The notes under the pieces are model-generated. The model ran no database searches and was not told the DNA's origin. It saw nothing but the letters and a program-made list of their open reading frames with translations. The translations under genes and the position numbers were made by a program. Of a DNA stretch of 64,000 nt, positions 33,232 to 41,715 are shown in pieces (position 1 is the first letter of the stretch; each line of letters opens with the position of its first letter). The stretch is from Oxynema aestuarii AP17 (lineage in GTDB: Bacteria; Cyanobacteriota; Cyanobacteriia; Cyanobacteriales; Laspinemataceae). The DNA is taken from positions 4,075,501 to 4,139,500 of the forward strand of contig NZ_CP051167.1 of the NCBI RefSeq assembly GCF_012295525.1, in the 5' to 3' direction.

Positions 33232-35445
33232 ATGAGGATAAATCAAACGGGTGTGGGGGTCGAGATCGCATCGGACCGGGCGATCGCCGATCTCGAACGG
33301 GCAGAACAATTCCAACGGCAAGAAAATTGGGACGCGGCGATCGCCTGCTATCGCCGAGCTTTAACCCACACTGGCGATCCGGGCGAGATTTATCCCCATC
33401 TCGCCGCCGTGTATCTCGACGCGGGACAGTACCCCGAGGCGATCGCCACCTGTCAACAAGCCCTCAAACGAGACCCCAATCGAGCCGAACTCTACCACAC
33501 CTTAGCAATAGCCCTCGACGCCCTCGATCGCCCCGACGCCGCCACGAGAGCTTACGATCGCGCCTTGGACGCTTGGCAACAAGCCCTCCAACTCCCACTC
33601 CGGGGAACTGGGGGCGATCGCGCCTTCAAACTCGGCAATGCCTTACTCGCAAGCGGTCGCCTCGATGCCGCCATTTGCGCCTACCAACGGGCGATCGCCC
33701 TCCAGCCCCAGTCTGCCGAAGCCCATTCCAATCTGGGGATCGCTTGGTTGCAAGCCGGACGGGGCGATCGGGCCGTTGCTGCATTGCGCCGCGCCCGCGC
33801 CCTCCAGCCCCAGTCTGCCGGGATCGCCTACAACCTCGCCAAAGCCCTCGACGCCCAACTGCGCCGAGGGGATGCCAGCGCCGATCCCCACCTCAGTCGG
33901 CAACGGTTCGAGGCCCTTCTCGATGCCGTAAAGCTCGCTCCCGAGTTCGCCGAAGCTCACGAAATGCTCTTGGGTACGGTCATTTCTCCCCAGCCGCAAT
34001 CCGCTTCTTTTAGCTTGCTGCGCGAGATCGCCGCCGCCTACCTGCGCCTGTGTCCTCCGTCGTGGCGATCGCTGGCCCTGGTCGGGTCGGTTTCCGTCCA
34101 TCTCTACTCCGGGACGATCCCCGAGGCTCAAGCCCAACTGGGCGAACTGGAAACAGAAATTTATCAAAATCTGGGTCGATTACCCGATCGCTTCATCAGA
34201 AATCTTTATAGTCAGGTCTTGTTTTGCCTGCCGCACCTGCGCGACGATCGCGGCGCCAATAGCCGACTGGCGACTTTCATGGGCGATCGTGTCCGTGGGG
34301 TTCTCGACCGTCAACTCCAGGAACCTGTAGCGACGGCGAAGCGGGCGAACGCGCGGCCCGCCCCTTTAAAAATTGGCTGCCTGTCCGCTCATTTCCGGCG
34401 TCATTCCGTCGGGTGGTGCAGTCGAGATGTTTTGCGGGCGTTGTCGCGCATCTGTCCCGACTTGTATTTATATAGTTCTCAAGCTGTGGCGGGGGACGAC
34501 CTCACCCGGGAGTTTCAACAGTTCGCGGCCAAATTTTACCAACCCTCTCGACGGGGAGAGGCAGTCATTGCCGAAATTTTCGATGAAATGCGCCGCGATC
34601 GATTAGATATTTTAATCGATTTAGATTCGTCTACGGTCAGCGTCCATCCCGAAATTTTGTATCGCCGTCCGGCACCGATTTGTCTGTCTTGGTTGGGGTT
34701 TGACGCCCCTTATTTAGACGATCGCCATTATTTTTTAGCCGATTGGCACACTCATCCCGCCGGAGCGGAGCGCGATTATCCTGAGAAGTTGTTACGAATG
34801 CCCGCTTGTTTTATGGCTGTCGGCGGATTCGAGGCCCGAGGGTTCGCCGAATCGAGACCGTGGGGCGATCGCCTCGTTTATTTATGTGTCGCTCCGGGAA
34901 AGAAACTCGATCGCGCCCTGGTCGATGCCCAAATTCAGATTTTAAAACAGGTTCCCCATAGCATTTTACTGCACAAAGGTCAAGGGGATTTAGAGATTAT
35001 TCAAGAAGCGTATGGAGAAGGGTGCGATCGCCATCGCGTGGAGCGCGATCGCGTGCAGTTTTTACCGCAAACCGAGACGGAAGAAGCCCATCGAGCTATT
35101 TATAAAACCGTCGATGTCTTGCTCGATTCTTATCCTTATAATGGCGGGACGCATAACTTAGAAGCGTTATATTTCGAGTTGCCCGTAGTGACGAGAGTGG
35201 GGGAACAATTTTTATCGCGGATGGCGTATTCGTTCCTCAAAACGTTGGGAATTGAGGCGGGAATTTCGCCAACTTGGGAAGATTATATTGACTGGGGGAT
35301 TAAATTAGGCAGCGATCGGGAATTGAGAGCGGAAATTCGACAAAAATTGAGGCGATCGCGCCAACCCGAAACCCTTTCGCCGTTGTGGAACCCGGAAAAA
35401 TTTGCCCGGGACTTATACGAGATGTTGTTCAAAATAGCACGATAG
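33232..35445 (+). CDS. TPR / SPINDLY-type O-linked GlcNAc transferase-like protein
   Basis: 737 residues from ATG 33232 (a TTG at 33226 would add two). Residues ~18-240 form TPR repeats (for example WDAAIACYRRAL, YPEAIATCQQALKRDPNRAELYHTLA, LDAAICAYQRAIALQPQSAEAHSNLG). Residues ~370-735 are the GT41/SPINDLY catalytic region: IGCLSAHFRRHSVGW (the HxxRHSV-type start), LDILIDLDSSTVSVHPEILYRRPAPICLSWLGF, a donor-site segment FLPQTETEEAHRAIYKTVDVLLDSYPYNGGTHNLEAL and LPVVTRVGEQFLSRMAYS. The family glycosylates Ser/Thr of proteins in the cytoplasm. Located between the RTX gene and its probable exporter, so the RTX or another secreted protein is a plausible substrate; that is inference. A 9-bp hairpin (35443-35466) overlaps its stop. 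Confidence 0.85.
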   Translation: MRINQTGVGVEIASDRAIADLERAEQFQRQENWDAAIACYRRALTHTGDPGEIYPHLAAVYLDAGQYPEAIATCQQALKRDPNRAELYHTLAIALDALDRPDAATRAYDRALDAWQQALQLPLRGTGGDRAFKLGNALLASGRLDAAICAYQRAIALQPQSAEAHSNLGIAWLQAGRGDRAVAALRRARALQPQSAGIAYNLAKALDAQLRRGDASADPHLSRQRFEALLDAVKLAPEFAEAHEMLLGTVISPQPQSASFSLLREIAAAYLRLCPPSWRSLALVGSVSVHLYSGTIPEAQAQLGELETEIYQNLGRLPDRFIRNLYSQVLFCLPHLRDDRGANSRLATFMGDRVRGVLDRQLQEPVATAKRANARPAPLKIGCLSAHFRRHSVGWCSRDVLRALSRICPDLYLYSSQAVAGDDLTREFQQFAAKFYQPSRRGEAVIAEIFDEMRRDRLDILIDLDSSTVSVHPEILYRRPAPICLSWLGFDAPYLDDRHYFLADWHTHPAGAERDYPEKLLRMPACFMAVGGFEARGFAESRPWGDRLVYLCVAPGKKLDRALVDAQIQILKQVPHSILLHKGQGDLEIIQEAYGEGCDRHRVERDRVQFLPQTETEEAHRAIYKTVDVLLDSYPYNGGTHNLEALYFELPVVTRVGEQFLSRMAYSFLKTLGIEAGISPTWEDYIDWGIKLGSDRELRAEIRQKLRRSRQPETLSPLWNPEKFARDLYEMLFKIAR

Positions 35446-35466
35446 GGTCGCCGACGAGCGACCCTA
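35443..35466. terminator. Short hairpin between convergent genes, weak terminator candidate
   Basis: TAGGGTCGC, a six-base loop and GCGACCCTA form a perfect 9-bp stem that includes the stop codon of the O-glycosyltransferase gene. No T-tract follows on either strand, so its strength is doubtful. Confidence 0.4.
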
Positions 35467-35490
35467 GGGAAAGGGTGGTGAAAGGTTCGT

Positions 35491-37287
35491 TTATTTGACC
35501 GTTTCCAAGCTGTTGGTCTTGCGGGTCAGACGGTTTAAGAAGATCTGTAAAACCGTGCGATCGCCGATCCTAATATTGGCATTGACCGCCATCCCCGATT
35601 GCAGGCTAATTTGTAGATTGTTCTGCAAGATAAACTGTTGGCTGTTGAGTTCGATCGTCGCCGGGAAAGCGTAATAGGGGCGTTCTTGAGTCGGCGCCAA
35701 CGCATCGGAACCGATCGAGGTTAAAATGCCTTCAACCTTGCCGAATTCTGTAGCGGGGAACGCTTCGATATTGATTTCTACCGGGACGCCTTTTTCCCCA
35801 GATTCTTTGCGTTTGCGAAGGGCTTCTAAGACTAAAGCGATGTCCTGGTTTTTGATGTAAACCGAAGCTTCTAATTGGGAATCGGGAACGATTTTTAATA
35901 AGGGATTGGGGTCGCGTTCGGTGGCGACGTAGCCTTCCGCATTCGGTTCGAGGTCGAAGACGTATCCCGTGACCGGGGCGCGCAATTCTTGATATTGCAA
36001 CTGTTGTTGGGCGCGGGCGAGTTGACCGTCGATGCGAGCAATTTGTTTTTGATTTTCCAGTTTCGAGCGACTGAGTTGGGCGTTAATTTCCGAAATCCGT
36101 TTTTGGTTTTCGGCAATTTTGGTCAGGATATCTTTTTGGGAGAGGGCGGCGGTGTTGTCGCGTTGTTGACTGGCGCGATCGATCGCCACCCGGAGGCGAT
36201 CGCGTTCGTTTTCGAGGCGGGAAATTTCCGATTTGCGCGCTTCGAGTTCGTTTTCGCGACTGAGGACGTCGGCGCGTTGTTGTTGCACTTCATTCTCGCG
36301 ATTTAAGACTTCCGCTTCGCGGGCGGTGACTTCGTTGCGGCGGTTGAGCAGTTCGGCTTTGAGTCGCTCGACCTCTGCTTGACCGCGCAAGACTTCTTGT
36401 TGTTGGCGGTCGAATTGAAGTTGAGATAGGGCGCCTTCTTCGACGAGGGGTTGAATGCGATCGCGGATTTCGATATTGAGTTGCAGGGAGTCTTCTGCCG
36501 TTCTCAATTGCTCCCGAGCGGTCGGAATTTGGTCTTGAGACTGGCGGACTTGTTCCTCGGCTTTTCTGACCCGTTCCTGGCTTTGGAAGACGCGATCGCG
36601 GGCGCGTTCCAATTGGTCGCGGGCGATGCGCAGTTGTTCGCGGGCTGTGGGAAGTTGGGCTTCGACCTGTTGGAGTTGCTCGCGCAATTCCTGAACTTGC
36701 AAGCTGGCGGCAGCTACGCGGCTGTTAAACTCGCTCCGACTGGCGGCGAGGAGTTGTTCTTGGTTGCGATCGAAATCATCGCCGCCGCCCGCCGTCGCCA
36801 CGCCACCGACCTGAGCTTGGAGAAACTGATTTTCCGAGAGCAAGTTAGCGCGCAAGCGGGTGAGCGATTCGAGGTCGGAACCGACCGGGCCGACGGTTTG
36901 ACCGTTGAGGGCGGTGGTAAAGAATTGGTTTTCCCGCATCAGGGATTCGCGCAATTCTTTGAGGGATTCGACATCGGCTTCCGGGGCTGTGGGGTCGAAG
37001 GTAATCAGGAGGTCGCCCTTTTTAACGAGTTGTCCGCCTTCGACGTGGATCTGACGGACGACCCCTCCGGTGGGGGCTTTGACATCGACCACCGAACCTT
37101 GGGGTTCGAGTTTTCCAGTGGTGGGGATGACTTGTTCGACTTTCGCCCAAGCGGCCCAAGTAATCCCAGCCGTGGTCATACCCAGAATCAACCAGATGAT
37201 AATACTGGCCCAGATGGGCGATCGCTCCAAGATGACCGGGCGATCGAAGACTGGGGGGGAAGCGGGTTTGAATGTGTCCTGAGTCAT
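35491..37287 (-). CDS. HlyD-family type I secretion membrane fusion protein
   Basis: 598 residues. A single membrane span near residues 30-50 (SIIWLILGMTTAGITWAAWA) is followed by a lipoyl half-motif (VVDVKAPTGGVVRQIHVEGGQLVKKGD), a very long coiled coil (about 95-430, rich in Glu/Gln/Arg/Leu) and the second lipoyl half (QYQELRAPVTGYVFDLEPNAEGYV), then the beta-barrel and the HlyD C-terminal ELNSQQFILQNNLQISLQSGMAVNANIRIGDRTVLQIFLNRL. It bridges the inner-membrane ABC exporter to a TolC-like outer-membrane channel, which is not encoded in the window. It lies 195 bp downstream of the ABC gene on the same strand and ends the operon. The coiled coil is longer than E. coli HlyD's. Confidence 0.93.
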   Translation of the reverse strand: MTQDTFKPASPPVFDRPVILERSPIWASIIIWLILGMTTAGITWAAWAKVEQVIPTTGKLEPQGSVVDVKAPTGGVVRQIHVEGGQLVKKGDLLITFDPTAPEADVESLKELRESLMRENQFFTTALNGQTVGPVGSDLESLTRLRANLLSENQFLQAQVGGVATAGGGDDFDRNQEQLLAASRSEFNSRVAAASLQVQELREQLQQVEAQLPTAREQLRIARDQLERARDRVFQSQERVRKAEEQVRQSQDQIPTAREQLRTAEDSLQLNIEIRDRIQPLVEEGALSQLQFDRQQQEVLRGQAEVERLKAELLNRRNEVTAREAEVLNRENEVQQQRADVLSRENELEARKSEISRLENERDRLRVAIDRASQQRDNTAALSQKDILTKIAENQKRISEINAQLSRSKLENQKQIARIDGQLARAQQQLQYQELRAPVTGYVFDLEPNAEGYVATERDPNPLLKIVPDSQLEASVYIKNQDIALVLEALRKRKESGEKGVPVEINIEAFPATEFGKVEGILTSIGSDALAPTQERPYYAFPATIELNSQQFILQNNLQISLQSGMAVNANIRIGDRTVLQIFLNRLTRKTNSLETVK

Positions 37288-37482
37288 GAGTCCAAAGCTC
37301 CTTGCTGTCGCTCGTGGTAAGTCGGGGGAGGAGAGGGGAGTCCGAGGTCGTCGCTGCCAAGGGTAGGGGCGATCGGGCAGAAATGAGCCGCGAGGGTCGA
37401 GCCGACGGGCGGCCTCTTGGTTCTAGGTTGCCCTAGGTTGCCCTCTATTGAAACGATCGCCTCCGGGGGGCGGTTCGTTCCC

Positions 37483-40452
37483 TTACAACTGAGACTCTTG
37501 CTGCTGGTAAAGAGCATAATACCGACCTTTGAGCGCCATCAGTTCGTCGTGGCTCCCTTCTTCGACCACGGAACCGCGATCCATCATCACGATCGCATCT
37601 GCATTTTTGACCGTGGTCAGGCGGTGGGTGATGAAGAACACCGTGCGACCCGCGAAGGCTTCGGCGAGGTTGCGGCTGACCTGGGATTCCGAGTTGTAGT
37701 CGAGGGCGCTGGTGGCTTCGTCGAGAATCAACAAGCGGGGATTTTGGAGGACGGTACGGGCGATCGCGATCCGTTGGCGTTGCCCCCCGGACAGGGCCGA
37801 ACCTTTTTCCCCGACTACGGTGTTGTAGCCGTTCGCTAAATCCATGATGAAATCGTGGGCGACGGCGACTTTGGCGGCTTCGACGATCTGTTCGTCGGTG
37901 GCGTCGGGATTGGTGAGGGCGATATTGTCGCGGACGGTGCCGTTAAACAGCAAGGTATCTTGCAAGACGACCCCGATCTGACGGCGAACCGAGTAGAGTT
38001 CGACCTTATTGATATCGTAACCGTCGATTAAAATGCGTCCGCCTTTGGGTTCGTACAGGCGTTGGAGCAGTTTCATCAAGGTACTTTTACCCGAACCGCT
38101 CAAACCGACGATCCCGACGAAACTCCCGGCTTCAAATTCTAAGTTGACATTGAGCAGTTGCAGGCTTTGGCTGCCGGGGAAACTGAAGGAAATATCTTCA
38201 AATTTGACCCGCCCTTGAATGTCCGGTAAGGGGATGTTGAGGCGATCGCTCTCGTCCGCTTCCGGCTTGGCTTCGAGGATGTCGCGCAGTCGTTCCACGG
38301 ACATCGCAGTTTCTTGGAAGGTCTGCCACACTTGCACGAAGCGCAGCAGGGATCCGGTGACGTTGGAGGCGATAATCCGGAAGGCGATCAATTGACCCAA
38401 GGTCATTTGCGGCGGATTGCTCAACACCAGGTGCGCCCCGACCCACAAGAGGAACAAGCCGGAGAGTTTGTTGAGAAAATTACTGATCGAACTGGCGGTG
38501 GTGGAGGTTTGAACGGTTTTGAATCCGGCGCTGATGTAGCGGGCGTAGCGATCGTACCAATTCCATCGGGATTTGAGTTCGATGTTTTGGGCTTTGACCG
38601 TTTGAATGCCGCCGAGGACTTCGACCAAGTAGGACTGGGTGTCGGCGTAGCGTTCGGCGCGCCGTCGCAGCAGTCGTTGGACGATGGGAGAGACGATCGC
38701 GATCAGCAAGGTGAATAACGGGACCGTCGCCAACGCTACGGCGGTCATCAACAAGCTGTAGGAGAGCATCACGGCGATGTAAATCACCGAGAAGATGGCG
38801 TCGAGGACGACGGTGAGGGCGGTTCCGGTGAGGAATTGGCGAATCCGTTCGAGTTCGCCGACCCGTCCGGCGAGTTCGCCGACCCGGCGCTGGTCGAAGT
38901 AGCGCAGGGGCAGGCGCAGCAGGTGGTCGATGACTTGGGACCCCAAGCTCAAATCGAGGCGGTTGGTGGTATCGACAAACAGGTACGTTCGCAGTCCGGT
39001 TAGGGCCGCTTCAAAGAAGGCGACGCCGACCATCAACACTCCCAACACGTCGAGGGTGTCGAGACTGTTTTGACCGATGACTTTATCGATAATCACCTGG
39101 GTGAGCAGGGGATTGGCCAAGCCGAACAGTTGGACGAAGAAGGAGGCGATAAAGACTTGGACGAGGATGCCTTTGTATTTGAGCAGTTCGGGGAGGAACC
39201 ACCAGAAGTTAAAGTTTTCCTGGCGATCGGTCGAACCGCGCTGCAACAGCAGGACTTGGCCTTCGGCGCCCCAAATTTCGGTAAATTCTTCCGGTTTTTT
39301 GCGGACGATCCCTTTTTCGGGGATGGCAACGGTCAGTTGTTTGGGGGAGATGGCAAATAAAACGGCAAAACTGTCTTGCCAGCGCACCATCGCCGGGGCT
39401 TTGAGCCGGGTGATGAGGTTGGCGGGCACGCTGACCATTTGGCCGTTGAGCCCGATCATGGCGCCGACGGAGCCGCACGATTGCAAGCTTAAGGTGCCTT
39501 GAGTGCGAATTTGGTTTTCGAGAACTCGCTTGACCGGATCCCGACGAAAGGGGATGGCGAAGTATTTGGCGAGCATCTCGAAACAGGCGACGGGGGCGTT
39601 AATCGGCCCGCGTCCGCGCACGAAGGGAAATTTCGGCGGGGGGGCGTTGGGGTCGGGTTCCGGTTCGGGCGGTTTGGGGGGGGCGTAGGGAATGGTTGCC
39701 GTGTCTTCGGCGTCGAGGGGGGTTAAGGTTCCGGCGCGGTCTGTGGGACTGGCGGCGAGATCGAAGGGGGGCAGTCCCAGCAAGCGGGCGCCCGTGTCGC
39801 TTTGGATTTTGGAACCGAGGGCGTCGGGATTGAGGCGGTTACCGACTTCGACTTCGCCGACGCTGCCGCGACTGACGATCCACAGCCAGTTCGGATCGAT
39901 CGCGGGTTTGCTGCTGCGTCCTTTGGGAATGTTGACGATGCGCGCGTCCGGGAGGAGTTTGAAGGTGAGGTCTTTGAGGTTGGCGGTGGCGTTGGCTTGC
40001 CGTTGCAGTTCGAGGGCGAGCAGCTCGAAGATTTCGATCTCCGAGGCCCGTTGCTCGAAGGCTTCGCCAAACCCCGGTTCGTTGCCGATATAGTGGACGA
40101 ATTCGTGGCTCGGAATGACGATCGCGATCGTTTCGGTGGAGGCGATGACGGTCTCGCACGCGGTTCCCCGAACTAAGGCGGTCCATCCCAGGACTTCTCC
40201 CGATTGGGCCAAACGCAAACTGGCTAGGGATTGTTTGTAGGGGTCGTAGCCGAGGATGCGCGCCTGTCCTTCGTAAAGAATGACGAGCTGGGCGGGCATT
40301 TTATCCCGCTCGTAGATCGGTTGTCCGGTACGGTAGCGCAACAGTTGACATTTGGAGGCTAGCGCTTTGAGACTATCGACGCCGAGGCGATCGAATGGGG
40401 GGGTTTGAGCTAAAAAGGCCGAAATTTCAGAGGGAGAAACAGTTGAGGTCAT
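37483..40452 (-). CDS. Type I secretion ABC exporter with cNMP-binding and inactive C39-like domains
   Basis: 989 residues. Domains in order: cyclic-nucleotide-binding-like domain (about 15-140; QLVILYEGQARILG), a second divergent beta-roll region to ~240, a Pro-rich linker (about 255-275), a C39 peptidase-like domain (about 283-405), six-helix transmembrane domain (about 425-705) and ABC ATPase (about 745-989). The C39 catalytic Cys is replaced: the family DCG motif aligns to NAP (Ala286), and the following conserved Cys is at 290; the usual catalytic His region reads WQDSFAVL. It is therefore a C39-like docking domain, as in HlyB. Walker A lysine is K789 (SGSGKST), the signature is LSGGQRQRIA, Walker B LLILDEATSALD. 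It exports RTX proteins. The start overlaps the isomerase stop in an ATGA. Confidence 0.93.
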   Translation of the reverse strand: MTSTVSPSEISAFLAQTPPFDRLGVDSLKALASKCQLLRYRTGQPIYERDKMPAQLVILYEGQARILGYDPYKQSLASLRLAQSGEVLGWTALVRGTACETVIASTETIAIVIPSHEFVHYIGNEPGFGEAFEQRASEIEIFELLALELQRQANATANLKDLTFKLLPDARIVNIPKGRSSKPAIDPNWLWIVSRGSVGEVEVGNRLNPDALGSKIQSDTGARLLGLPPFDLAASPTDRAGTLTPLDAEDTATIPYAPPKPPEPEPDPNAPPPKFPFVRGRGPINAPVACFEMLAKYFAIPFRRDPVKRVLENQIRTQGTLSLQSCGSVGAMIGLNGQMVSVPANLITRLKAPAMVRWQDSFAVLFAISPKQLTVAIPEKGIVRKKPEEFTEIWGAEGQVLLLQRGSTDRQENFNFWWFLPELLKYKGILVQVFIASFFVQLFGLANPLLTQVIIDKVIGQNSLDTLDVLGVLMVGVAFFEAALTGLRTYLFVDTTNRLDLSLGSQVIDHLLRLPLRYFDQRRVGELAGRVGELERIRQFLTGTALTVVLDAIFSVIYIAVMLSYSLLMTAVALATVPLFTLLIAIVSPIVQRLLRRRAERYADTQSYLVEVLGGIQTVKAQNIELKSRWNWYDRYARYISAGFKTVQTSTTASSISNFLNKLSGLFLLWVGAHLVLSNPPQMTLGQLIAFRIIASNVTGSLLRFVQVWQTFQETAMSVERLRDILEAKPEADESDRLNIPLPDIQGRVKFEDISFSFPGSQSLQLLNVNLEFEAGSFVGIVGLSGSGKSTLMKLLQRLYEPKGGRILIDGYDINKVELYSVRRQIGVVLQDTLLFNGTVRDNIALTNPDATDEQIVEAAKVAVAHDFIMDLANGYNTVVGEKGSALSGGQRQRIAIARTVLQNPRLLILDEATSALDYNSESQVSRNLAEAFAGRTVFFITHRLTTVKNADAIVMMDRGSVVEEGSHDELMALKGRYYALYQQQESQL

Positions 40453-41204
40453 GATTGAGACGCTGCGCTTAACCCGAGAGACTGCAAGGAGCTGTTGAGA
40501 TTTTGAACCTGTTCTCGCAACCAGGTTTCAAACATTTCGTCGATCAAGCGTCGCCGCATGTCGTTGTCGAGTTTAGCCGGAATGAATTTTTCCAGGCGAA
40601 CGATGACAAACCATTCGGCGAGGGGTCGCGGCGGCCACAGTTGTCCCGGCTGGGAGATCGATAAAAGTTTACCAATCAGGGGGTGGGGTTGGGAGATGGG
40701 TACCGGACCGAGTAAGCCTCCCGTGCGCGCTTCGGGTCCTTGGGAATATTCCCGAGCCGCATCGGCAAAGGTTTGCTCGTTTTCTTGGATGCGAAAGTAG
40801 ACTTCTTGAGCGACGCCAAAGTCTTTGGTCCGAATCAAGGAGTAGAAGACTTGGTCGAGAAAGGTTTTGCGCGCCATAAAATAGTTTTCAACTTTCGGCC
40901 CCCAGGTGGCGGTTTTGAATTTCTCGATCGCAATTTTGCGAACCGCCATGGCTTCCATTTCTTTTTCTGTCAGTCCTTGGCTGTCGAGCCACGCTTGACG
41001 GGCTTCGGGGGAGGTCAGTTGGTGTTCTACGGCTAGATCTTCTAAGGCTCTGAGCCGTTCTTCGTCGCTACAAGAAAAGTCGGCGATCGCCTCGTCAATC
41101 GCAATCCCGCGCAAAAATTGCGGCATTAAGTCATATCGTTTCAGCAAAGCCGGAATTTCCTGGGCTTTAATCGATCGGTTGCCAACTTTCAAAACGTCAC
41201 TCAT
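40449..41204 (-). CDS. PpiC-type peptidyl-prolyl isomerase/SurA-like chaperone
   Basis: 251 residues. There is no signal peptide. The N-terminal ~110 residues are helical (SurA-like), followed by a parvulin-type domain with FADAAREYSQGPEARTGGLLGPVPISQPHPLIGKLLSISQPGQL and FVIVRLEKFIPA, then a C-terminal amphipathic helix (ETWLREQVQNLNSSLQSLG). Catalytic residues of rotamases are partly changed, so it may be mainly a chaperone. It shares an ATGA overlap with the ABC exporter gene, so translation is coupled; a role in keeping RTX substrates unfolded or in biogenesis of the exporter is inferred. The family is a regular companion of cyanobacterial cNMP-ABC exporters. Confidence 0.87.
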   Translation of the reverse strand: MSDVLKVGNRSIKAQEIPALLKRYDLMPQFLRGIAIDEAIADFSCSDEERLRALEDLAVEHQLTSPEARQAWLDSQGLTEKEMEAMAVRKIAIEKFKTATWGPKVENYFMARKTFLDQVFYSLIRTKDFGVAQEVYFRIQENEQTFADAAREYSQGPEARTGGLLGPVPISQPHPLIGKLLSISQPGQLWPPRPLAEWFVIVRLEKFIPAKLDNDMRRRLIDEMFETWLREQVQNLNSSLQSLGLSAASQS

Positions 41205-41715
41205 TTCACAGCTTCCTTAAAACCACCACGCTTACTACTCTAATGTTGTGTTGGCGGTGGGAAAATATTCGCCTTCTCGCGCACTCGACCCCCGTTACAC
41301 CCTCAGATTTGTTGCTTTCCATGATAAGCTACCTCACGATTTGGCACGGCGATCGCCCTTCGAGAGTCGCTGTTGGGTCGTTCCCTACCTGCAAAGGTTC
41401 CAGAACTTCCCCCGCGCTTCCTCGCTTTTGGCACTCAATATGACATAGGTTCACAACAAGGTATCAGATGCAACCGACGAGACTCAAGCAAGAGAAGTTT
41501 CGTTGGTCTCCTGGCGGCAAACCCGTTCTAGAGTGTGCTTTCAAGAAACAAACTAATATTTCGCAATTGCGCCATTTTTTCAAGCGTTTTTCCCTGAAAT
41601 CCGGATTTTGGGAACGGGAATGGGCGATCGCCAGTCGGGAGTTAGACGTTTGAAGTGACGACAGTGACCACGGCAGCGTTACCCGCTCCATCTACAATCT
41701 AAATTCTAAAATTCC
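41205..41715. other. Divergent intergenic region
   Basis: 511 bp between the secretion operon and the large glycosyltransferase gene. No gene is supported: short frames here have no recognisable features. Three degenerate heptamer units (41690-41710) precede the plus-strand start. The secretion operon promoter should lie near 41210-41300. Confidence 0.6.
41690..41710 (+). repeat. Three degenerate heptamer units before a start codon
   Basis: ATCTACA, ATCTAAA and TTCTAAA are contiguous, ending five bases before ATG 41716. They match the (A/C)TCTAAA units found six times before the paralog at 19250. Confidence 0.75.

Noticed and set aside
36451..37320. 289-residue plus-strand frame antisense to the HlyD gene
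   Set aside because: Long antisense frames arise from the GC-rich Glu/Gln coiled-coil codons; no motif or ribosome site supports it.
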